From Rhodobacteraceae bacterium KLH11 (lineage in GTDB: Bacteria; Pseudomonadota; Alphaproteobacteria; Rhodobacterales; Rhodobacteraceae): a DNA stretch of 45,957 nucleotides. How positions within the stretch are numbered: the stretch's first letter is position 1; every line of letters starts with the position of its first letter. The position numbers were made by a program, and so were the translations under genes. The stretch lies in contig DS999531.1 in the NCBI GenBank assembly GCA_000158135.1, positions 1,977,086 through 2,023,042 of the forward strand, read 5' to 3'. Under the pieces are notes generated by a model. The model saw only the letters and a program-made list of their open reading frames with translations. It was not told the DNA's origin and did no database searches. Below are positions 16,444-24,865 of this stretch, piece after piece.

Positions 16444-17507
16444 GGTTCCAGTCCCGGTGGCGGCGCGGCATTTGGTGGGTAAAGACCCAGTACTTTGAAC
16501 AGGTTTCCCATTTCGTCGGGATGCGTCAACCGTCGATGTGCTGCGACCAGTGTCTCAAGCTGCGACCCGCCGAGCGGTGCGGCAAGCGATCGGGCCCGCC
16601 CGGTGATCCCAAGCCGCTCAAGGAACACGCCCTGAGGCGTCAGTTTGGTATAGGCGCAGCCTGCGGCTTTGGCCGCCAAAGCCAGTGTTTCAAAGTCGAC
16701 ATGTGCGGTCAGGTCAGCCTGACCGGGATCTTTCAGCGGGTCCGTAACCTCATGCGAACGCACGGCTTGCAAGGTGTCGCCCAACGATCGCCAGTCACCA
16801 TAGTCGATGATCATGGCGACCCCGCCATGGCGGGTGATCTGTCCCGCGATGAAGCCCAGCATGGGAGCGGTTGCCGAACAAAGCTCGACCAGATCGCCAT
16901 CTTGGGTATCGCTCAACCGCTCGCTCAATGCGGGCTGCGCGGTTTGCGGACCAAGGCCAAAGGTCAAAGACGTGCCGTCACCACCCACAAGACGTTCCCG
17001 CCAGCTGGAGCCTTCGCGCAGGAACTGACGGATGGGCAGCGCATCAAAGAACTCATTTGCCACCAGAAACAGGGGCAGATCGGGCAGATCGTCAATCGCG
17101 TCGATCCAGCGGGGAGTGTGGTCCCGCAATGTTTCAGATTGTATGTGGCGCAAGGCGGGCGAGGCTTCGAGCAGTGTGATTTCTGCCGCGTCGTGAAAGC
17201 CGGGAACATTTCGTGTGGCGCGCAAGATGTCGGCCATCAGGGTGCCGCGGCCGGGGCCAAGCTCGGCCAGTGCGATGCGGGCGGGTTGGCCTTGCCCTAT
17301 CCAGCTTTGCGCCAGACAGAGACCGACCAGTTCGCCAAACATCTGGCTGATTTCCGGCGCGGTGATGAAATCACCCTGTGCGCCCAGCGGATCGCGCGTC
17401 GTATAATAGCCATGGATTGGATGCAGCAGACATGCGTTCATGTAGTCGGCGACGGTCATTGGGCCATGCTCTCGAATGCGCCGCAGCAGGTGATCTTTCA
17501 GGGTCAT
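16440..17507 (-). CDS. MidA/NDUFAF7-family SAM-dependent methyltransferase
   Basis: A 355-residue class I methyltransferase of the MidA family; the mitochondrial homolog NDUFAF7 methylates an arginine of a complex I subunit (NDUFS2) and is needed for its assembly. Visible features are [15 protein letters not shown] (45-59), the family hallmark, and the SAM-binding ELGPGRGTL (82-90). ATG 17507 overlaps the lgt stop by ATGA, which fixes the start; a longer in-frame extension lies inside lgt. It sits between lgt and pgeF, a grouping I recall as common in Rhodobacterales. Action on bacterial complex I is an inference from the eukaryotic homolog. Confidence 0.9.
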   Translation of the reverse strand: MTLKDHLLRRIREHGPMTVADYMNACLLHPIHGYYTTRDPLGAQGDFITAPEISQMFGELVGLCLAQSWIGQGQPARIALAELGPGRGTLMADILRATRNVPGFHDAAEITLLEASPALRHIQSETLRDHTPRWIDAIDDLPDLPLFLVANEFFDALPIRQFLREGSSWRERLVGGDGTSLTFGLGPQTAQPALSERLSDTQDGDLVELCSATAPMLGFIAGQITRHGGVAMIIDYGDWRSLGDTLQAVRSHEVTDPLKDPGQADLTAHVDFETLALAAKAAGCAYTKLTPQGVFLERLGITGRARSLAAPLGGSQLETLVAAHRRLTHPDEMGNLFKVLGLYPPNAAPPPGLEP

Positions 17508-18391
17508 GCGCCGCGCCGCGCCCGCAAAGTAAACCAAAGGCCAAGTGCGATCATCGGCAAAGACAGTGCCTGCCCCATGGTCAGCCCATAGCCACCGATC
17601 TGCCATGCCAGCCCAAGCGGATTGCCGGGGGTGACGAACTGCGCGTCCGGTTGACGCACGAACTCGACCAGAAACCGGGATGCGCCATAGCCCGCCAGAA
17701 AGACGCCCATAACCAGACCGGGCTTTTGAAACGCGTCCCGTCGATAGGCCAGCCAGATCAGAAGCGTGCCCAGTACCAAACCTTCAAGCGCCGCTTCATA
17801 GAGCTGTGACGGATGCCGGGCGCACATTCCGGCCACCACGCCGGGGCAATCCTGCGCCGCAGCGCCGGGAAAGATCACCGCCCATGGCAGATCACTGGGG
17901 CGACCCCACAGTTCCGCGTTGGTAAAATTCGCCAATCGTCCCAGCAACAGGCCGGGCGGCACAGTATAGGCAACCAGATCGGCCAGCGACAGGATCGGTA
18001 TCTGATGCCGCCTGCCAAACAGATAAGATGCGATCACTACGCCCAACAGACCGCCATGAAAGGCCATGCCACCTTGCCAGACCATCAGGATCTCAAGCGG
18101 ATGCGACAGGTAATAAGCCGGTTGGTAAAACAGCACGAACCCTAGACGCCCACCCAGAATCACTCCGAGGATGACCCATGTCACCAGATCCTCAAGCTGT
18201 TCGGGCTTCATGGGTGGTGTCTGATCCAGCCACAGCGCGGGCCGCCGCAGCGCCATCAGCGCCATGCGCCACGCAATCAGAATGCCAAAGATATAGGCCA
18301 GCGCGTACCACCTGAGCGCGAACTCCATCCCGAACAGCGAGATCGAGAACAATTCGGGCGATAGATCGGGGAAATTCAGAACAGCCTGCAT
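17504..18391 (-). CDS. lgt: Prolipoprotein diacylglyceryl transferase
   Basis: Inner-membrane enzyme that moves diacylglycerol from phosphatidylglycerol onto the lipobox cysteine of prolipoproteins, the first step in lipoprotein maturation. The 295-residue protein has about seven hydrophobic segments and the family signatures [11 protein letters not shown] (107-117) and [13 protein letters not shown] (151-163). Likely clients in this window include the M48 lipoprotein and the small lipoprotein at 42431. It is first of the lgt-midA-pgeF operon and diverges from ubiK with a 91-base gap. Confidence 0.96.
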   Translation of the reverse strand: MQAVLNFPDLSPELFSISLFGMEFALRWYALAYIFGILIAWRMALMALRRPALWLDQTPPMKPEQLEDLVTWVILGVILGGRLGFVLFYQPAYYLSHPLEILMVWQGGMAFHGGLLGVVIASYLFGRRHQIPILSLADLVAYTVPPGLLLGRLANFTNAELWGRPSDLPWAVIFPGAAAQDCPGVVAGMCARHPSQLYEAALEGLVLGTLLIWLAYRRDAFQKPGLVMGVFLAGYGASRFLVEFVRQPDAQFVTPGNPLGLAWQIGGYGLTMGQALSLPMIALGLWFTLRARRGA

Positions 18392-18482
18392 GTGCGTCTC
18401 ATTGCCCGGGGTTTGCAGGGCAAGTCAACCTTGAGCCCGCGCCATTCTTTACCCATATAGGGGATAGCCGTGTTACCGGAGT

Positions 18483-18737
18483 ATGAACATGCAAACCCGC
18501 AACAAGATTCTCGATGATGTCTCTCAGCTGATGACCAACGCCATGGGCGTGGCACAAGGTGCGCGCGAGGAAGCTGAAAATGCGATGAAATCGATGATGG
18601 ATCGCTGGCTGGCTGACCGCGATTTCGTGACACGCGAAGAGTTTGATGCCGTGCGCGCCATGGCGCAAAAAGCGCGCGAAGAAAACGCCGCGCTGGAAGC
18701 GCGCATCGCCGCGCTTGAGGCGAAGTCGGCCGACTGA
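18483..18737 (+). CDS. ubiK: UbiK-family ubiquinone biosynthesis accessory factor
   Basis: An 84-residue BMFP-domain protein: an N-terminal amphipathic region (KILDDVSQLMTNAMGVAQG) followed by a C-terminal coiled coil (REENAALEARIAALEAK). UbiK helps the aerobic ubiquinone hydroxylase complex, together with UbiJ in E. coli. The start is ATG 18483 or the second Met at 18489. It is transcribed alone, divergent from lgt. Confidence 0.88.
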   Translation: MNMQTRNKILDDVSQLMTNAMGVAQGAREEAENAMKSMMDRWLADRDFVTREEFDAVRAMAQKAREENAALEARIAALEAKSAD

Positions 18738-19051
18738 TCTCTGCCGTCACTGAAATTTTGGGCAAACATATCAGACGCGCAATCCGGGGTCGGTTTGCGC
18801 GGTGATGTGTATCATGCCGCCTTGCGGGATTTAATCAAGATAAAGCTGGGGTGGGCGCCAATATTTTGGTTGCCGTTGCCGTCTGTCCACAACTTATTGC
18901 TGTTATCCCCAAAAATAGGGGTTGCCAGAGTCTCAGCCACATCGCACCATATTTAGTACAGGCCAATGGGGGAAGCCCGGTTTGTAGAGCAGGCAACTAG
19001 CGCTGGGGCGCTGCCAGCCCCGGAAATGCTAGAGAAGAGTGAGGTGGCATT
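18738..19051. other. Gene-free stretch between ubiK and the YbjN gene
   Basis: No gene is visible in about 310 bases. The stretch contains GCGCAA / TTGCGC (18777-18800), a weak hairpin shortly after ubiK, and an A/T-rich part with TTATCCCCA near 18903 and a TGTCCACAA near 18884. These resemble DnaA boxes but are too few and imperfect to call an origin. The right half is presumably the YbjN promoter region. Confidence 0.5.
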
Positions 19052-19552
19052 ATGGCCCTTTCCGAGCAGTTTCTCGAAGAAGACCTTCATCCGATTGATA
19101 TTGTTGAGCACCTGGCCGAGCATCACGACTGGGATTTTGACCGGATCGGCGATGATCAGATCGCCATGGCTGTCGAAGGACAGTGGCGCACATACTCAAT
19201 CACACTGGCGTGGTCCAACTATGACGAAACCCTGCGGATGGTCTGTTCGTTCGAGATGGAGCCGCCCGCAGAGCGTGAGACCGTGCTTTATGAATTGCTG
19301 AACAAGATGAATGATCAGTGCTGGGCCGGGGCGTTCACCTATTGGGCCAACCAGAAGCTGATGGTTTATCGTTACGGGCTTGTATTGACCGGCGGTCAGA
19401 CGGCCAGCCCGGACCAGATTGACACGATGATCAATGCCGCCGTGTTAAGTGCCGAACGCTATTACCCGGCAATCCAACTGGTCACATGGGGCAACCGGAC
19501 CCCGGAAGACGCAATGCAAGTCGCCATTGCAGAGGCCTACGGCCGCGCGTAA
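19052..19552 (+). CDS. YbjN-domain protein
   Basis: A 166-residue acidic cytosolic protein with the YbjN fold, related to type III secretion chaperone-like folds. Visible features are a hydrophobic strand pattern with WRTYSITLAWSNYDETLRM, then LYELLNKMNDQCWAGAF and a FTYWANQKLMVYRYGL segment. YbjN proteins are loosely linked to stress and motility control in E. coli, but their biochemical role is unknown. The gene lies 35 bases before proC on the same strand, and the two are probably in one operon. Confidence 0.88.
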   Translation: MALSEQFLEEDLHPIDIVEHLAEHHDWDFDRIGDDQIAMAVEGQWRTYSITLAWSNYDETLRMVCSFEMEPPAERETVLYELLNKMNDQCWAGAFTYWANQKLMVYRYGLVLTGGQTASPDQIDTMINAAVLSAERYYPAIQLVTWGNRTPEDAMQVAIAEAYGRA

Positions 19553-19587
19553 AGCTTTGCCCCGAACCAAATGGGGGAGGGGCAATC

Positions 19588-20403
19588 ATGAACATGTCAC
19601 GTGTCGCCGAGCAGGGGCTGGTGCTTTTGGGATGCGGCAAGATGGGCTCGGCCATGCTGGCGGGATGGCTGGATCACGGGCTGCCGGCTGCATCGGTCTG
19701 GGTCATCGATCCCAACCCATCGGAATGGCTGAAGGCGCAAGGGGTCAACATCAACACCCCGCTTCCCGAAGCACCTGCTGTGGTGCTGGTCGCCGTCAAA
19801 CCGCAGATGATGGGCGAAGCGCTGCCCGCCATTCAGGCACTGGGTGGTGGATCAACCATGTTCATCTCGGTCGCAGCCGGAACCTCGCTTGCCACCTTCG
19901 AAACTGTTTTGGGGCAGGGCACCCCGATTGTGCGTGCGATGCCCAACACCCCCGCCGCGGTCCGGCAGGGAATCACAGCGCTGATCGGCAACACAAATAT
20001 ATCGGATGAGGATATGGCGCTGGCCGAAACCCTGCTTTCGACCATCGGAGAAACCGTTTTGTTGCAGGATGAAGGCCAGATCGATGCCGTAACCGGGGTG
20101 AGCGGTTCTGGCCCGGCCTATGTCTTCCATCTGATCGAGACATTGGCGCAGGCAGGCGAAGCGCACGGTCTGTCGCCGGAACTGGCCATGAAGCTGGCCA
20201 AATCCACCGTTGCCGGGGCCGGGGCGCTGGCCGTGGCCGCGGACGAAGATCCATCGCAATTGCGCGTCAACGTCACCTCGCCCAATGGCACCACACAGGC
20301 GGCGCTTGAGGTGTTGATGCATGAAGACCAAGGCTTTCCTGACCTGTTGCACCGTGCAGTTGGCGCCGCAATCAACCGATCCAAGGAGCTGTCTCGTGAG
20401 TGA
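19588..20403 (+). CDS. proC: Pyrroline-5-carboxylate reductase
   Basis: Last enzyme of proline synthesis, reducing pyrroline-5-carboxylate with NAD(P)H. The 271-residue length is standard. It has the dinucleotide-binding GCGKMGSAM (15-23), an AVKPQ loop, the RAMPNTPA segment and the highly conserved SGSGPAYVF / VTSPNGTT blocks of the dimerisation domain. The ATG at 19588 has a strong GGGGGAGGGG. It overlaps csaA by eight bases (GTGAGTGA). A divergent ProC-like paralog is found in the purE-purK operon. Confidence 0.96.
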   Translation: MNMSRVAEQGLVLLGCGKMGSAMLAGWLDHGLPAASVWVIDPNPSEWLKAQGVNINTPLPEAPAVVLVAVKPQMMGEALPAIQALGGGSTMFISVAAGTSLATFETVLGQGTPIVRAMPNTPAAVRQGITALIGNTNISDEDMALAETLLSTIGETVLLQDEGQIDAVTGVSGSGPAYVFHLIETLAQAGEAHGLSPELAMKLAKSTVAGAGALAVAADEDPSQLRVNVTSPNGTTQAALEVLMHEDQGFPDLLHRAVGAAINRSKELSRE

Positions 20404-20734
20404 GATTTCATTTGACGATTTTCTCAAGGTCGATATCCGCGTCGGCAAGGTGACCCGGGCCGAACCCTATCCCGAGGCGCGCAAACCCGCGATCAAGATG
20501 TGGATCGATTTCGGGGGTGAGATCGGTGAGCGTAAGACCTCGGCCCAGATCACGGCGCATTACGATCCCTCCACGCTGGTGGGCAAACAGGTCATGGCAG
20601 TTGTCAACTTCCCTCCGCGCCAGATTGGTAAATTCATGTCCGAGGTGCTGGTGCTGGGTTTGCCTGACAAAGACGGCGAGATTGTCCTGATCGGCCCGGA
20701 TCACCCGGTGCCTCTGGGCGGGAGGATGCATTGA
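20396..20734 (+). CDS. csaA: CsaA-type tRNA-binding-domain protein
   Basis: A 112-residue protein made of a single OB-fold tRNA-binding domain. It closely follows the CsaA pattern: FDDFLKVDIRVGKV near the start, then PEARKPAIKMWIDFG, SAQIT and VVNFPPRQIGKFMSEVLVLG. CsaA is a secretion-related chaperone in Bacillus and a tRNA-binding protein by structure. The start is GTG 20396, inside the end of proC (8-base overlap), and the stop shares a base with the next ATG, so translation is coupled at both ends. A housekeeping RNA-binding or chaperone role is the best reading. Confidence 0.9.
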   Translation: MSEISFDDFLKVDIRVGKVTRAEPYPEARKPAIKMWIDFGGEIGERKTSAQITAHYDPSTLVGKQVMAVVNFPPRQIGKFMSEVLVLGLPDKDGEIVLIGPDHPVPLGGRMH

Positions 20735-21684
20735 TGAAACTGTTGATCACCCGTCCGATGACCGATGCTGTCGAAGCGCGTGCCCGCGCCAGGTTCGATG
20801 TGGAACTGCGCAGCGCGACCACCCCGCTGACGCAACAGGAAATGCAGCGGGCGCTGGCCGAGTTTGACATCGTGGTGCCGACGCTGGGCGATCAGTTCTC
20901 GGCCGGGCTCTTTGCGCAATCACCCAACCCGCGCTGCAAGTTGCTGGCCAATTTCGGCGTTGGGTACAATCATATCGACGTAGAGGCTGCCCGGGCTGCG
21001 GGCATTGCTGTTACCAACACGCCGGGTGCAGTGACGGATGCGACGGCTGACATCGCCCTTACGCTGCTGCTGACAACCGCGCGGCGCGCGGGCGAGGGGG
21101 AACGGCTGGTCCGGTCCGGTCAGTGGCAGGGGTGGCACCCGACACAGATGCTGGGCCATCATGTGACCGGCAAGACAGTTGGAATTGTTGGCATGGGGCG
21201 GATTGGGCAGGCCATCGCGCGCCGCTGCCAGTTTGGGTTCGGAATGCGGGTGGCCTATCATTCCCGCAATGCCAAAGAGCTTGATTTTGAGGCCGAATAC
21301 ATGCCGGATCTGCTGAGCCTGGTGGCTGCGGTCGATTTTGTTGTGCTGGCCGTGCCGGGCGGGGCCGAGACGCGCCACCTGATCGATGCGCGCGTTTTGG
21401 CGGCGATGGCACCTTCAGCGCTCCTGATCAACATTGCGCGTGGCGAGGTGGTGGATGAGGTTGCCCTGATTGCGGCGCTGAGGTCCGGCCAGATTGCCGG
21501 GGCCGGGCTGGATGTCTATGAGTTCGAACCCAAAGTGCCCCAAGCCCTGTGTGATATGGAGAATGTGACCCTGCTGCCGCATCTGGGCACTGCAACGGAA
21601 GAGGTGCGCTCGGACATGGGGCATATGGCGTTGGACAATGTGGCGGCTTTTGTCGAAGGCCGTCCGCTGCCCAACCCGGTTTAG
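20734..21684 (+). CDS. D-isomer-specific 2-hydroxyacid dehydrogenase
   Basis: A 316-residue NAD(P)-dependent oxidoreductase of the glyoxylate/hydroxypyruvate reductase-like group. It has the Rossmann motif GMGRIG (153-158) and the catalytic triad Arg236 (NIARGEVVDE), Glu265 (VYEFEP) and His283 (LLPHLGTAT). NFGVGYNHID (73-82) is also typical. The likely reaction is reduction of glyoxylate or hydroxypyruvate; the exact substrate is not determined by sequence. It starts one base inside the csaA stop (TGATG) and its stop overlaps that of the convergent tdk (TTAG). Confidence 0.93.
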   Translation: MKLLITRPMTDAVEARARARFDVELRSATTPLTQQEMQRALAEFDIVVPTLGDQFSAGLFAQSPNPRCKLLANFGVGYNHIDVEAARAAGIAVTNTPGAVTDATADIALTLLLTTARRAGEGERLVRSGQWQGWHPTQMLGHHVTGKTVGIVGMGRIGQAIARRCQFGFGMRVAYHSRNAKELDFEAEYMPDLLSLVAAVDFVVLAVPGGAETRHLIDARVLAAMAPSALLINIARGEVVDEVALIAALRSGQIAGAGLDVYEFEPKVPQALCDMENVTLLPHLGTATEEVRSDMGHMALDNVAAFVEGRPLPNPV

Positions 21685-22259
21685 GCCCCCATGGCCTCGC
21701 GCCAGTGTTTACGGCAGAGCGAGACATAGGTCTCGTTCCCGCCGATCTGAACCTGCGCGCCCTCGGTGATGGTATTGCCGTGCTGGTCCTGACGAATCAC
21801 CATCGTTGCCTTGCGACCGCATGTGCAGATGGTACGGACTTCGCGCATCTCGTCTGCCAGCGCCAGCAGGGTGGCCGAACCGGGAAACAGCTTGCCCTGA
21901 AAGTCCACGCGCAGCCCGTAAGCCAGCACCGGAATATTCAGGTCATCCACTGCGCGGGCCAGTTGCCAGACCTGTTGTTCTGACAGAAACTGTGCCTCAT
22001 CCACGAAGACACAGGCGATCTGACCCTGCTTCAAACGGTTGTCGATCATGGCAAACACGTCGTCGTCGGGTTGAAACGTATCGGCCTGTTCCGAGATTCC
22101 GATCCGCGACGCAATCCGCCCGTCGCCGTCACGCCCGTCAATCGCGGCGGTCATCAAATAGGTCTGCATGCCGCGCTCGCGGTAATTATGCGAGGCCTGC
22201 AGCAACACGGTCGATTTACCCGCGTTCATGGTGGAATAGTTGAAATAGAGCTTTGCCAT
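21681..22259 (-). CDS. tdk: Thymidine kinase (type II)
   Basis: Salvage enzyme that phosphorylates thymidine to dTMP. The 192-residue protein has the P-loop STMNAGKST (9-17), the catalytic VDEAQFL (86-92, Glu88), and a zinc site formed by Cys145, Cys147, Cys182 and His185 (CTC, then LCRKH), all features of tetrameric type II thymidine kinases. It is a single-gene unit, convergent with the hydroxyacid dehydrogenase and with their stop codons interleaved. The 354 bases upstream are gene-free. Confidence 0.95.
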   Translation of the reverse strand: MAKLYFNYSTMNAGKSTVLLQASHNYRERGMQTYLMTAAIDGRDGDGRIASRIGISEQADTFQPDDDVFAMIDNRLKQGQIACVFVDEAQFLSEQQVWQLARAVDDLNIPVLAYGLRVDFQGKLFPGSATLLALADEMREVRTICTCGRKATMVIRQDQHGNTITEGAQVQIGGNETYVSLCRKHWREAMGA

Positions 22260-22613
22260 GCTGCGGGTCTAAATCGCGCGCTTCGTCGGGGCAAGCCATC
22301 TGAAGGGATGGAACACGGATACCGCCATCACGGTTGTCGAGGCCGAGCAAATGCTCTTGGGGATGGATAGCCTCGCGCCCGCGATGGCGGCACCGTCGGC
22401 CTGGATATGGCCGTAACGCGGCAAGGCGGAATAGTGCCTTACATGTACTGGTTACCGGCACGAACGGCCGCCACTCACTCACAAAATCCCTGCATATCTG
22501 AGGGATAGCCAATTAATGGCATTTCAATTATGAATCGAATATGGGAAATTTCCCCACCCTTTCCCCGGTACGGACAGACCGCGGGTGGGTGTGCAGGTAA
22601 CAAGGGTAACAAA
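22260..22613. other. Gene-free stretch with two palindromes upstream of the HTH-like gene
   Basis: No gene with a convincing start is seen. The left 160 bases contain a stop-free, GC3-rich run ending at a TAA near 22413 that may be a decayed coding remnant. The right part is A/T-rich and holds GCCAATTAATGGC (22508-22520, near-palindromic) and the perfect 12-bp palindrome GGGAAATTTCCC (22543-22554), 60 bases before the next gene. These are plausible protein-binding sites. Confidence 0.45.
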
Positions 22614-23075
22614 ATGGCAGAGATCGGGGCCTATCTGAAGAAGCATACCGAGGCATTGGTCAAGGATGTCGGGATTGAGGCAGCATGCGAGATCACCGGA
22701 AAATCCAAGGCCACGTTGGGCAGGTATTATTCTGATAATGTCGAACATGCTGATCGGTTCATGCCGGTCGACGCAGTTGCACGGCTGGAAAAGGCGGCAA
22801 CTTATCCGCATGTCACGGCAGCTCTTGCGGACCTCAAGAACATCACGTTGTCTTACGAGAGGCGAAACTCCGACAGCCCGCGGACCGGCGGGGTGAATTC
22901 GGACGTTATCGCACTGAGCCAGCGGTTCGCGATGCTGATGACAGAGTACCAGTCCGCGATCGAAGACGGCATCATCACTGTGAACGAAGCAAAGCGGCTG
23001 CTGAAAGAAACCAGTATGTTGCAGCAGGTCCTGATCGAGATGAAGCTGCATCTGGAAGAAGAAAGCGTCAGCTGA
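22614..23075 (+). CDS. Unrecognised protein with HTH-like N-terminus and coiled-coil C-terminus
   Basis: A 153-residue protein that I do not recognise. Residues 19-39 (GIEAACEITGKSKATLGRYY) look like a helix-turn-helix: a helix, a GKS turn and a second helix with Arg/Tyr contacts. The next part (MPVDAVARLEKAA) resembles the helices that follow the HTH in phage-type repressors. The C-terminal half is a long charged helix (TEYQSAIEDG, then LLKETSMLQQVLIE), a probable dimerising coiled coil. The ATG at 22614 follows AAGGGTAAC. It is monocistronic, convergent with the FabH-like gene, and has palindromes upstream. A DNA-binding regulator is my inference. Confidence 0.65.
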   Translation: MAEIGAYLKKHTEALVKDVGIEAACEITGKSKATLGRYYSDNVEHADRFMPVDAVARLEKAATYPHVTAALADLKNITLSYERRNSDSPRTGGVNSDVIALSQRFAMLMTEYQSAIEDGIITVNEAKRLLKETSMLQQVLIEMKLHLEEESVS

Positions 23076-23124
23076 TCGTCTGTACGGCGGTCGGCGTTGA
23101 CCGGGGCGAATGAATACCAGCCGT

Positions 23125-24249
23125 CTAGCGATGCCGTTTCACGATGACCGACCCGACCGAATATCCGGCCCCGAACGAACAGATCAGGCCCACATCCCCT
23201 TCGTCCAGATCATCGGAGTGTTTTGAGAAGGCGATGATCGATCCTGCCGACGAGGTGTTGGCATAGTCCTGCAGGATGTTGGGTTGTTCTTCGGCCTCTG
23301 GTTCGCGGCCCAGCACTTTCTTGCCGATGAAGTCATTCATCGTCTTGTTGGCCTGATGCAACCAAAGACGTTTGAGATCATTGCTGGAAACGCCCTCGGA
23401 TTCCATGTGCTCACTGATATGCTTACTGACCATCGGAAGCACTTCCTTGAACACCTTTCGGCCGTTTTGCATGAATTGCATGTCGCGGCGATCTGCAACT
23501 CCGTCGGGGCGCGAGCGGCGCAAAAAGCCGTTATTGTTTCGGATGTTGTTGGAAAACGCGGTGGCGCAACTGGTTGAGATGATCTCGAAATGGGGCCCTT
23601 GGGCGTCTTCGATCCGCTCGATCAGCGTCGCGGTTGCGACGTCGCCAAAGATGAAGTGGCAGTCCCGATCCCGCCATTCCAGATGGCCCGAGCAGATCTC
23701 GGGGTTGACCACCAGCGCCGCCCGGACCGAGCCCGAGCGCACCATATCCGCCGCCGCCTGAATGCCGAACGTAGCCGAGGAACAGGCCACGTTCATGTCA
23801 AAGCCGAACCCGTCGATCCCCAGAACGTTCTGAATTTCAATCGCAATCGCCGGGTAGGCGCGCTCGTGGTTCGAAGCCGCGCAGATCACCAGATCGACAT
23901 CCCCGGCACTGCGCCCGGCCTGCGCCAGTGCCTTGCGGCAGGCGTCCACAGCCATCTCGGTCATGATCCCCGGTTCGTCGTCACTGCGCTGGCGTAGCGA
24001 AGGATACATGATGCCCGGGTCCAGCACGCCGGTCTTGTCCATCACATACCGGTTCTCAATCCCCGACGCTTTGACGATGAACTCTTCCGATGAATGCTGC
24101 ATCGGTTCCATTTCACCCGCTGCGATCGCCTCGGCATTTTCGGCGTTCATTCGATCTGCATAGGCGTTGAACGCGACGACCAGCTCGGCGTTGGTGATGA
24201 TGTTTTCGGGGGTATAGACACCGGTACCGGTGATGGCAGGAGTAAACAT
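23125..24249 (-). CDS. Beta-ketoacyl-ACP synthase III-like condensing enzyme (FabH family, long form)
   Basis: A 374-residue thiolase-fold enzyme with the FabH triad Cys156 (NVACSSATFG), His298 (LWLHQANK) and Asn331 (YANTSSAGS). At about 374 residues it is longer than primer FabH (about 320). An N-terminal insert (FNAYADRMNAENAEAIAAGE) matches the subgroup of Pseudomonas PA3286, which condenses medium-chain acyl-CoA with malonyl-ACP and shunts beta-oxidation products into fatty-acid synthesis. The ATG at 24249 matches family starts (MFTPAITGTGVYTP). It diverges from marR and the efflux genes across 148 bases that hold a palindrome, so it may be co-regulated with them. Confidence 0.88.
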   Translation of the reverse strand: MFTPAITGTGVYTPENIITNAELVVAFNAYADRMNAENAEAIAAGEMEPMQHSSEEFIVKASGIENRYVMDKTGVLDPGIMYPSLRQRSDDEPGIMTEMAVDACRKALAQAGRSAGDVDLVICAASNHERAYPAIAIEIQNVLGIDGFGFDMNVACSSATFGIQAAADMVRSGSVRAALVVNPEICSGHLEWRDRDCHFIFGDVATATLIERIEDAQGPHFEIISTSCATAFSNNIRNNNGFLRRSRPDGVADRRDMQFMQNGRKVFKEVLPMVSKHISEHMESEGVSSNDLKRLWLHQANKTMNDFIGKKVLGREPEAEEQPNILQDYANTSSAGSIIAFSKHSDDLDEGDVGLICSFGAGYSVGSVIVKRHR

Positions 24250-24334
24250 GGCAGGTCCTGATTGCATGATCTGCACAAAATGCAGCCCTCGTGGGTTTTG
24301 ATCAAGATGTGTTGACCTAAGGGAATGCACCAAC

Positions 24335-24374
24335 TTCATAACTTGAATAGTTCATAAATCGAAGTATATTTCGA
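24335..24374 (+). promoter_or_regulatory. Promoter with near-perfect palindrome upstream of marR
   Basis: A TTGAAT-type -35 (24343-24348) and TATATT -10 (24365-24370) are 16 bases apart. The -10 is covered by the palindrome TCGAAGTATATTTCGA (24359-24374, 14 of 16 positions symmetric), a fitting size for MarR binding. Two direct repeats of TTCATAA (24335 and 24351) lie just upstream. A second possible promoter is TTGACC (24312) with TTCATA (24335). Autoregulation by the MarR protein is inferred. Confidence 0.5.
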
Positions 24375-24397
24375 CGCAACTCGGATGAAAGAGACCC

Positions 24398-24865
24398 ATG
24401 TCAAACGATACCAGCCCCCCAACAGGACGCCTCAGCCCTGAGATTCAGGCAATGATGGGGGTCTATGCGCTCTACTGGAAACTGGAAGAGAGCTTTGATT
24501 GCATCGAAACAGAGCTGAGCCATCAGGAATGCCACATGTTGATCAAGCTGGACGCGCCCAAACGTATGGGGGTGTTGGCAGCAGATATGCTGACGGTCCC
24601 ATCCACAATCACCGCGACCGCAGATGCGCTGGAACAAACGGGCCATCTGACCCGCGAGCGTGACCCGGAAGATCGCCGCGCCTGGCTTTTGGTTCTGACC
24701 GAGCAGGGCGAAGAGGCACGAAACATGCTGGTGGCCGTTGCCGGAGAGCTGTTTCACAGCGCCTCGGGTCTGAACACCGAAGAAACCGCAGAATTCGCGC
24801 GTCTGGCGCGCAAAATCCGCGACAACATTCTGAAAACCGGAATTCCTGAGGGATTGAAGAAATGA
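24398..24865 (+). CDS. MarR-family transcriptional regulator
   Basis: A 155-residue winged-helix regulator of the MarR family. A helical N-terminus is followed by the DNA-binding region (about 50-105): LAADMLTVPSTITATADALEQTGHLTRE, with the wing in DPEDRRAWLLVLTEQG, which is the family's characteristic stretch. MarR proteins are usually repressors released by small aromatic or lipophilic ligands. It is translationally coupled (ATGA) to the periplasmic adaptor gene, so it almost certainly controls the efflux operon and possibly the divergent FabH-like gene. Confidence 0.94.
   Translation: MSNDTSPPTGRLSPEIQAMMGVYALYWKLEESFDCIETELSHQECHMLIKLDAPKRMGVLAADMLTVPSTITATADALEQTGHLTRERDPEDRRAWLLVLTEQGEEARNMLVAVAGELFHSASGLNTEETAEFARLARKIRDNILKTGIPEGLKK

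Noticed and set aside
18880..18915. DnaA-box-like sequences (TGTCCACAA and TTATCCCCA)
   Set aside because: Only two imperfect boxes, with no AT-rich unwinding element or dnaA, parA or hemE neighbours, so an origin is not supported.
18960..19045. Stem-loop-rich stretch resembling part of a tRNA before the YbjN gene
   Set aside because: No acceptor-stem complementarity and no proper T-arm sequence, so not a tRNA.
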